Shown: in pieces, positions 1 to 9,500 of the stretch | Position numbering within the stretch: position 1 is the first letter of the stretch | Layout of the letters: each line of letters begins with the position of its first letter | Origin: Phoronis ovalis | Lineage: Eukaryota; Phoronida; Phoronidae | NCBI GenBank assembly: GCA_028565635.1 | Contig: JAOXYB010053112.1 | Coordinates: 1-11,449, forward strand | Direction of reading: 5' to 3' | DNA length: 11,449 nt | Made by a program: the position numbers and the translations under genes | The notes under the pieces: generated by a model | The model's input: the letters and a program-made list of their open reading frames with translations, nothing else | Databases searched by the model: none | What the model was told of the DNA's origin: nothing

Positions 1-9
1 TAAGTTTCC

Positions 10-78
10 ATGACTGTTCGCACAGCTCACAAGTCAGATTATCAAGAGCTAGTGCAGAACTTCATGAACCAGGACTAA
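10..78 (+). CDS. Possible terminal exon tail of an upstream gene (uncertain)
   Basis: A 22-codon open frame runs from an ATG at 10 to a TAA at 76-78 (starts MTVRTAHKSD, ends LVQNFMNQD). It is polar and looks coding-like. In this frame the window opens with TAA, but 'taag' at 1-4 could equally be a splice acceptor, which would make this the last exon of a gene lying to the left. An AATAAA at 310-315 fits such a 3' end. I do not recognise the peptide. It could also be a chance frame in the RTEL1 5' flank or a 5' leader exon. Confidence 0.2.
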   Translation: MTVRTAHKSDYQELVQNFMNQD

Positions 79-383
79 GACATAGCCAACTACATCAGCT
101 GCTTCGCCTTTGGCTCCTGATATTACTGTTATCCGCTGTCACGAGGTCACTTAAAGAAGACATGTTACTTGTCTAACTCGGACAGTGCGCTGGGCATTGG
201 TCAAGACTATTATTTATATTACATCAACTGAGTTATAACTTATATTATACTTATAGTCCCAGGTACTTTTTGTTTCTCTCTAATGTTCCATTCCATTCAA
301 CTGAGTGAAAATAAAAAAGACTGACAGATATCTTCGATAATCCGTGTTTATATAAATAATATCCTTGAATGCATTTCTTTTAG
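79..383. other. Intergenic or 5' flank before the first RTEL1 exon
   Basis: No recognisable gene is seen. From about 210 the sequence turns AT-rich. It includes a possible poly(A) signal at 310-315 and ends in a pyrimidine-rich tract with AG at 382-383. I could not identify a convincing promoter element. It may combine a 3' UTR of an upstream gene, a short intergenic gap, and the RTEL1 promoter or a 5' UTR intron. Confidence 0.4.
310..315 (+). terminator. Candidate poly(A) signal AATAAA upstream of RTEL1
   Basis: This is an exact AATAAA hexamer 232 nt past the stop codon of the short frame at 10-78. It would suit the 3' end of an upstream gene. The local A-rich context makes a chance match quite possible. 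Confidence 0.2.
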
Positions 384-410
384 ATGAAGAAGGCTCTTCT
401 CAAGTATTAA
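384..410 (+). promoter_or_regulatory. Candidate upstream ORF in the RTEL1 leader
   Basis: An 8-codon frame (MKKALLKY then TAA) starts immediately after an acceptor-like AG at 382-383 and stops 17 nt before the RTEL1 ATG at 428. It lies out of frame with RTEL1. If the leader is spliced here, this uORF would be in the mature 5' UTR and could dampen translation. This is inference only. Confidence 0.3.
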
Positions 411-427
411 GATTAGGTGCGTTCATC

Positions 428-532
428 ATGGCAACAGAAACGTCACTGTGTGGAGTTCCTATCAAATTCCCGTTTCAACCATACAAATGCCAAGTAGATT
501 ATATGGAAAAAGTTATCCTATGTTTACAAAAG
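428..532 (+). CDS. RTEL1: RTEL1 exon 1 (residues 1-35)
   Basis: Encodes [20 protein letters not shown] and then a Q-motif-like helix ending [13 protein letters not shown] is the signature that opens RTEL1 proteins, just before the nucleotide-binding site. The donor is aaag|gtaaag, phase 0. The frame stays open upstream to 365, and an acceptor-like AG at 382-383 suggests the transcribed exon may begin at 384 as spliced leader. I prefer the ATG at 428 for its strong Kozak context and its match to the family N terminus. Confidence 0.92.
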
Positions 533-3500
533 GTAAAGTATATCCCTTGATAAAATAGGTTCTCTAATTCGTGTTCTCTGATTTCTTTTACTATAAATTT
601 CAAGTTTAGCTTAGTGACCGTGGTGCAGGTTCCGGGGGGGGGGGGCACTGCACGTGCCACCCTATGGGGTATGGTTTTTCAGGATCTCTGCATGCAACAA
701 GGTCTATATTTCTGCACTGAATGCTTGCAATGGGGTATATATTTAGCTCACTGCTAACAATGGGTCCCAAAAATGTAACAATGGGTCCTAAAAATCATGT
801 TTGCTGATGTTTTTTGCCATGGGTATTACTAAAGGGGTATGTTTTTAGCTATCTTTTCTGACAACGAGGTAGATTTTTAGGCATCTTTTTGGATAATGGG
901 GTATGTTTTTGCCCTAGCTGGCTTGCTACATGTATGGAGTTTTGAGGCCTGTGCCTCACCCCTGTACTCCCAGGGCAGGTTCAAAGCATTAAACGTCAAA
1001 ACTTATGACCTAGTTCAATATTTTTGCTATGTCCGAAAATCATTTGCGGCAATGTGCACAGTACAAGGAGTCATAGTTATAGTTCTTTCAACTTCTTGAA
1101 GGTATTTTTTTGAAATGTTCATACTTTGGGCATAAATATAGATAGTAATCCTCCAGGAGTGGGACTCACAGTGAACAAGTATTGAACAATTCAATAATTA
1201 CACTTTTTGTCCACAAATATGTGTCTTAAGTTATAAATATATACAATAGGAATGTAATCTACATTAAAATATTAGGATAATTTTTGATAAATATCATTCA
1301 TACTACTGGCACAAAAAGTAATTTATATGAACATGGCGTTAAATGTGTGAACACTGGAGCACTCCAATGAACAATTCATACTTTGTCGTAACTGAAGGTA
1401 ATATTGCTGTGGACTTTCTTTAATTTGCACATTACCACTAATTCCCTTTAACACCTCAGATTTACTTTTTCCAGTGCAAAGTTAGTAACAAACAAAGTTG
1501 TTACATTCAGAATTATATTAAACCTTGTTTATTTATTAATTTTAGTCAGAAAATGCAATTCTAGAAAGTCCTACTGGCACAGGAAAAACGTTATGTCTCC
1601 TGTGTGGAAGTCTAGCATGGTTACAGCATAAGAAGGCTCAGCTTCAATTTAATCGACAAATGATAAGCCAAGATGGTGATACTAATCAAGTTCAAAAGAC
1701 TTTGGGAATCAACTTGGGTGTGGATGCAAGCAATTCAGGGCAAGGTAAGCATGCAAACATTTTATTCTGAAAATAATATATTTCATAAAATAACACCTAT
1801 ATGTTCAATCTTCATAATAGTCATGTTTTACCAAAAACTATTTTTTATTACATTTTATGCTGAAGATTTTACTTAAAATAAAAAATATTTTAACATTTTT
1901 AATGGAGAATAATATATAATAAGAATAATACCCTGAGCTTTGACTAAGGCTAATTGACATGTCAACCAGTATAAAGTTTATATGGTTTAAAAACTGACAT
2001 TTAACCTGTCATAAGCACAACCCTTTAGGTTGGTTATGATTTAAGTTATTTCATGTGAAAAGTGCCAAGTTTCCTGAACTGTGAAAGTTAATAGCCATGG
2101 AAAGAAAATTATAGTAAACGCTGGATCACTCACCTCTACTACTAAATTCAGGTTTTTGTTTAACTGGAGTAGGGAGGTGTGTTAAGAAACTGCCGTTAAA
2201 TTCCAAGCTTCAAACAAAATTTTTATAGTTATTTTTAGTGGTCTGTAAGGAGAACAAGAATATAATTTCAACAATAAGTTGGTCCAAAGCTACCACTGAA
2301 TTATTTAATTTGTATGTCTTTTAGCATTTTTTGAGCAAGCTCCGAAGATCATTTATGCATCACGCACACATTCCCAACTATCTCAAGCAATACAGGAACT
2401 AAGAAGAACTGAGTATAACAGGTGCTTTTTAGAAAACTGTTGGTTAAATGTTCAATATATTAAAATATCTTCAAGAGGTATCAACACTGTCTTCAGGCTA
2501 TATGGAGAAAAATACATTAATTGAAGATCTACTTAAAAACTATATTTTATAAGCTACCACTTGTACTATGCATTGCTATGTACATGAGTGACTTTATGTC
2601 TTTCAGTGTTAAAGTAGGAGTTCTTGGGTCCAGAGAACAGTTGTGTATACATCCACAGATTTCTCTGGAGACTAATAATACAGTAAAAGTTAACCTTTGC
2701 CGGGCCAAAGTTAGTGCTAAGCAGTGCAATCTCTACAATAATTTAGAAGGTAATTACTAAATAGTGTCCTGAAATAATTATGTTGAATAATAAGTCTTCC
2801 ATATCCCATGATACTTTGGAAGTCACTAACTAATTAATTTTTAAAATAAGTAGTTTAAGATGGAATAAAATGTGTGTCTTTGAAAAATTCAAAGCAAATG
2901 TTTCATTCTGCAGAGATTTTTTTTTAAAATTTGTAATTGTGTTATTTTTAGCCAAAAAAAGCCAGGGAAGTTTTCTCCCAAATATTGTTGACATTGAGGA
3001 CTTGGTTAGCCTAGGTAAAAAAAAAAGGTAGGTGATTTTAAATTAATTTCAGTTTTAAGTTAATGCCTATCTACACATATATTGAATTAAGCGGTTGTTG
3101 TAAAATCATTACATCCCTAAATTACCTCTAACTTAAGTGTGCTGGAGGAGTTAAAACAGTTCTAATGCATTAAAAACCTATAGTATTATTTTTGTGTTCA
3201 AACGAAAAGAAAGATGAATGAAAGTATTTGGCATTTTTTGAAAGTATAAATTAAGCGTTTTGTTAATTCATTTTTTTTCTTGGTAATGTGATATGTACAG
3301 TTACACATTTAGAGAATTGGATTCTTTTGGCCTTAGTTTTTCAGTTGGTTATGTAAATATATGGCCTTGTGATACTTTCTCTTTTTGATTGTAATACTAT
3401 TGGCATTATTAAACAGATACTTAATAGGATTATTTTGTTTCGTTCACAGAATTTGCCCATATTACATGGCAAGAGAGACAAAAACAGAAGCGGATATTGT

Positions 3501-6500
3501 TTTCATGCCCTATAATTATCTTCTAGATACAAAGGTATAAGAGATATTAAAATGAATGTTTATTTCATGGTACTTCAATTCAATGAAGCAGATTACAAAA
3601 TATATGATCTTTTATTTGATTGGTGCTGTGTTTCAAATGTTTTTTGGCAGATCATAGAACTACATGACATAAGTAATAGCTTTGCATCCAACTGTGTATA
3701 AACTCTAGCCAAATGTGTACTTTTATGAATATATAACCCTATCTCTATTAGCTGAAGCACTGGCTACAATTATGACAAAATTGACCCACAAAAACTCAAG
3801 AAACCTACTCTGAATGCAACCATGTTGGAAAAAGTGCTCGCTTCCTTTTTGTATTTCTATGTAATATGTAATTGTTAGCAAACAAAAAGGTCTGAATTTC
3901 AAATGTCTAGTCATATAGAGTGCCTCTGAAATCATGGTTACCATGATCACTTCTCAATATAATGACACAAGAATTCTGATCTCTCCATTCTGGGCACTTT
4001 TTATGCACATATTTTATATATCCATTATCTCATGGAACAGTTGGATGCTGCCCCCTTGGCTTCTAATGTTGATTACCTATTTTGTGTCACATGCAATGAT
4101 TCTTATGGTACATGTATTTTATATTGTTAAATATTGGATTCAAGTTGTTGAGTTAAAGGAACATACAGTTGAAAAATGGGCGTACAATTATGAAGAGATA
4201 TGTCAAACTATACTATTGTCCATTATGCATGTATTCTTTCTATTGAAATTGCAGTCTCGTAAGTCACACGGAATTGAATTGCAGAATAATATCATAATAT
4301 TTGACGAAGCACATAATTTGGTAAGTAAGTAAAGAATCGATTAGCAAAATATCTGTCTGTGATGGAAATATCTGTGCTGTTAAGACTTATCAGAAATAGA
4401 CATTCTCTTTGATATAACCTTATTTAAAAATGGAGGAGGAGCTGAATTCACCAGCTAATGGCTCTTAAGAATAATTTCTACATACAATTATGCATACTCC
4501 TGTTTTACACTTCTTAAAATCATCCAAAAATTTATTTTTTGATCTTATGACTTGAATATGTTATGACTAAAATGATGATATGTAATATACATAAGGTTTT
4601 AATATTAATTTTAGGAAAATATTTGCGAGGAAAGTGCATCTTTTGATCTCTCATCTTGTGACCTTGCAAATGCCATATCTGAGGTAGATGAGCTGTCTAC
4701 AAAACTGATGGCTTTAAGTGAACAAGAACTGGAACGAGGTGCTGCCTTACCTGAGTCTTCAGATATATCAGGCAAGTTCTGTTACTTCATGGCCTTCACA
4801 AAAGAACAAAACAATATAGTTTGCTTATGTTTTTTTTGAATCTATTCTAGATTTTTTTTACACACTTGTCAGAAATATGATGGTTGTCCAAAAAAAGGGA
4901 GAAATTTTGAAAATTCAATGAAATGATATAAAAACATTTAAAAAAAATTAGTTTTTTGAAAGAATACCAAGGATCTCAAACAAAAGTGGCCCTTTATTGA
5001 AGTGTAAGGTTTTTAAAACATCTACTTGATATTGACCTAAGATATAAAAATTGGGACAAAGTAAACATTCAACACATGTAATTTTAGTATAATTCTATCT
5101 GTTTCATGAAATCCTACTTTGGATTTGTGTTTCTTTCAAAAGTGTTCTTTGATACCAAAAATTACTTTGTGGTTCATTTTTTTATTTCTATTCTACATCT
5201 TTTCAGGAAATTCTGATGTTACCTTGGACATTGTTATGCAGATAAAAGGTAATGTTGCACTAGAATGGAATAATGCGTGTAAGGAGAGGCTTTCCAAATA
5301 CTGCGACTTGCTAACTTGACTGTCAGAAAAAACTTTGTATACACGTATAAAGACAGGTTTCCCTGTTATTTTAAAATGAAATTTCATCACTGACACATTA
5401 GTCAATTTTGTCTTTCAGCGGCTTTGTTGGCCCTTGAACATGCTATTGATGGTGTAAGTTTTCCTAATGGAGCCCAGAGTATAACAAGAGCCGGCATGTA
5501 CGTTTTAACTTGTTTATTTAGCTTGGAATTAATCTCTTTCCATATGTATATCTCATACATGGAGTTAGGAGCTTGCATAATGTTATTAAGAATATAACTC
5601 CGTGTAATTTTGGACTAGGTGAAGAATACCAAACACCATAGTCCAAAATTACACAGAATTATATTTTGAACTTTGGTGCTTAATATTCTTCACAATAGTA
5701 CAAAATTACACTGAATTATACCAAGCACCATCCGCATTCATTAAATGAATTTAACAACAGTTTCGCAGATACAAAAATGTAGTAATATGTAGTTACATAC
5801 ACAATTTCCATATAGTTTTTTCAGTATGAGGTCTATGAATTTTTTAATTTACTTTTTACAAGTAATCAGTAGATGTTGAACTGATTGACTAATCTAATAC
5901 TCTATCATATCAAGGAATCTTTCGCTGTAATATCACCTGTGTAAACTGAAGTAAGTGTTTCCCATTGTATAGCCTGCCTAGCACAGCAGAAAGTTTCTGA
6001 AAACTTTGGTGAGAATAATGTTCACATGACATGATAATAATATGTTTGATATTATAGCTTCATTTTTGAAATATTTGAAATGGCAAACATCACATTTGAT
6101 CGGAAACATATAATTATGGAAGCCATCGACAAGACTGTAGCTTATTTGAATAATGATGGTAAGTATATGATGTTCCTGTTAAATAATTATTACTTTTTTA
6201 CATTTTAGCTGAACAATATCAAAGGATTTCTAGAAAAAAGTGTAAATCAGTTTGCTTGTCTGTATTTTTGAACTGTCTTGTATTTTAAACACTACTTTCT
6301 CTATTTTTAGAGATGTCAAATTTTCATAGTAAGGGTGCTGGTTTGTCTAAAATAGCTGATGTTTTAAAAGTTGTCTTCAGTCGAGAACGCAATGAGCACG
6401 AATCTCTAAATTTTCATCAAGCTAAACTGGCAAAGTCTTTCAAGGTAATATGTTTGGATAACAAATGCTGCAAGTACATGTAAATCTAATCGACACATTC

Positions 6501-9500
6501 ATCTTTTTGTGGTTCCTTATGTTGAAATAAGAGTTAAATATTTATTGTAGTGACATTATAATAATATGCAGTTCCATGTATTCTAAGTCATTTCACTCTT
6601 CTAGGGGACAGATCACGGTAATGCATCAGTCAGAGCTTATTTATTTTTCTGATGTGTATTTCTTTCAATTTCATTTCAGTCGCTAAAATTGATATAAAAA
6701 AATTGCAAGATTCATAGATGTAGCTAAAAATTTTGAGTCCATTTTTTGGTCACCTTATACAAGTTTTACCTTTGTACAACTTTAAAAGGTTCATATACGA
6801 GAGGACACCTCAAAATCGAAGCAGAAGAAGAAGCTCACAGACTGGGCATCAGCTGAACCAAGCAAAAAAGGTGGTGGCCGAATTCTTAGCTATTGGTGCT
6901 TTAGCTCAGGGCACAGCATGGCAGAATTAAAGGCACATGGAGTCAAATGCATCATTGTGACAAGTGGTACTCTGGCACCGATTAAGTCTTTCACTACAGA
7001 AATGCAAATGTATGTATTTAAGGCAATGGGGATAGACTTGGCATATGTTGGGTAGCAGAACGATGAAAGTTCAACGAAGTGACAATAAATTCTTTGGATG
7101 TCTTACAAAATATATTATATTAATTTTACAATATCCTTTAGATTTGACTCAGTTTATGTATAAATCAGAAATGGAAATTAATTCCTGTGTAAAGCTAAGT
7201 ATATGTTTTAATATGGTTTGCTATGAATATTAATGACATTTTGTTGCCAAGTATAGAATGTATTTTGTCGTTTGGTTAATGACATCTCCATAAAAACAGC
7301 TAATTGCATAATTTTATAAAGTTCACCGAGAAGCTATTAACATATTTTTACAATTTTATCAATAATATACATTGTTTTAGTCCATTCCGAATTACCTTAG
7401 AGAATCCTCATGTTATACAGTCTGAGCAGATTATGGTTGGGGCTCTTAGTAAAGGACCAGATGGCGTAACATTAAATTCCTCATACGAAACAAGGTATGG
7501 TAGGTAAAATGAAACAACATCTAATAGACATGCAGATGAAAATGCAGCTAATAAATTACCATACAAAAAGCACAGCTGTGAAAAATTCAAAACACTTCCA
7601 AACTTGTACCTACTCTTTAGCTGAATAGTGACATAGTACCTTCCAATGGAGACAGAGCCACAACATATATTCAATAAATTGATAGTCAATTTTGTAGCTG
7701 ATTCCCCATAAGAAACTAATACCATGCAAACAAGGCAGTGTTCCGATCTATCATTGGTGTTACAAACTTGGGTCTTATAAATAGTAACATCAATTGATAT
7801 TTACTATATAACAAATTTAAGAAGAACTCAAACTATATGCCACCTCATTCTTTGACCACTTTGTTCTGTTTGTGCCATGTTACTAAATAGATGTGAAATA
7901 ATAAATTGGCTGTTACTACTTTCAGATTTTCTACTGACTATCTGAGTTCTTTAGGAAATACAGTGGTCAACTTTGTTAAGAATATACCTAATGGAGTACT
8001 TTTATTCTTTCCCTCATATTCTGTGATGAATTCCTGCGTAGAGTATTGGCAGGTAAGTTCCATATGTGCAATCTTGGCCATACTCTTGCCTACACTGTGA
8101 GATTGACACTAGTTAGCCATCTGTCAATCAAGTTGTTTTAGAATGTTGCCTCTGATCCTGTTGATGAGACTGGAAGCACGAACTGTTCACAAGTTTCCTC
8201 TTTTGAGCTGACATCATGTAAAATCACGGAATATGACATCTGTAACCTGTATCTTATTTCATGGTATTACTATAACCAAAATTATTTACTGTCTGGCTGG
8301 CACTCCCTAAGGTTAGATGTCACGTCTGTCAACACGCGACCTGTTGTCACATTGTAATCTCTATTTTTGTGAGGTCACATTCGTAAGGAGAAAGAAATGC
8401 TGTGAAATTAATTTAAATCTAGATTTTTGAAGTTTCAAGAAAAAAATTTTCTAATGGTAAAATCTGTTATTTCAATTGCAGAACAATGGGGTGTGGAACA
8501 GAATTCTGGCATACAAAGAAATTTTTGTTGAACCAAAAGGAAAAATTAATTTTCAACAGGTCTGTATGATGCAATGTTGTAACAGTAATGTTACATAAAT
8601 CATTTTGCGAGAATAAAAAAATTTAAATGCATATTGCATCACAGCATTGGATTTAATTGTTATTTCAGTGAATTTGGTTAATTTATTTTTTCAGGTTTGA
8701 ATAATTTTTTTCACATAAAAAATCATGCCCCTTTTTGTTGGTATGACCAGGTATAAATTATCACAAGTGTTGAATAAATAAGACCTATGTTGTAACCTTT
8801 AGGCAATGGAAAGTTTTTATGAATGCATTAATGATCAAACAAAGAATGGTGCTGTGTTTGCCGCTGTGTGTCGTGGAAAGGTAAAATTTTAACTGCTAGA
8901 CTAGATACAGCTTAATCTATTGTAGTTATTTAGTAACAGTACTTTGATTTAGTTTTCGTAAAATTTCTAGATTAGGTGTAATGTTTCAGAAAACAAGTTA
9001 TTGTAAATAATAGCAAATGTTACTTGTGGCAGTTGGCAATTTTTTTGTAGTAAATTTGAGAAAAAGTTTATGAAATAATGTGTTACATTTGATTTCTTAA
9101 CTTTTATTTTGCAGGTGAGCGAGGGTTTGGATTTTGCAGATATAAATGGCAGAGCAGTGATTATTACAGGATTGCCATTTCCTCCTATGATGGAACCAAG
9201 AGTAAAACTAAAAATGGAATTTCTAGACGAAACAAGGAGGAAAAATAATGAGGTATTTGTATTAGCCATTTATATTCACTGTTAACATTTGTTATTGTAA
9301 TGAATTCAGTTTAATATTTATTCTAGTGTAGACCCAGGTGTCAGAAAAGCAAAAATCCAAAAGACGCGGCATGCTATTTTCTCATAACAGGAACTGTGGA
9401 TGAATTTCATAAGTGCTACTTTTATTGCATTCAAGGACAGGAACTGTGCCGTAAAATTTCTTTACAATGAAATGACTTAATTGGTCAAGTTTTCAAACTT

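Noticed and set aside
634-960. CRISPR-like reading of the intron 1 repeat
   Set aside because: Units are degenerate and unevenly spaced, there are no cas genes, and the setting is an animal intron.
896-1099. 67-codon open frame in intron 1
   Set aside because: It starts inside the degenerate repeat array and has no recognisable protein features.
6605-6617. 13-nt microexon candidate in intron 12 flanked by cttctag and gtaatg
   Set aside because: Its length is not a multiple of three and it would break the frame. Exons 12 and 13 join perfectly without it.
7408-7725. 105-codon antisense open frame
   Set aside because: It overlaps real exon 14 on the opposite strand and runs into intron. No signal, motif or family resemblance.
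8641-8690. Third copy of the exon-like repeat (cacagcattgg)
   Set aside because: Only an 11-base match to copy 2. Flanking bases do not align, so chance is the simpler explanation.
8967-9269. 100-codon antisense open frame
   Set aside because: A shadow of RTEL1 exon 18, whose plus-strand translation carries motif V.
9387-9448. Direct repeat acaggaactgtg in intron 18
   Set aside because: A single 12-bp match 50 nt apart with no wider similarity; too little to call a repeat element.
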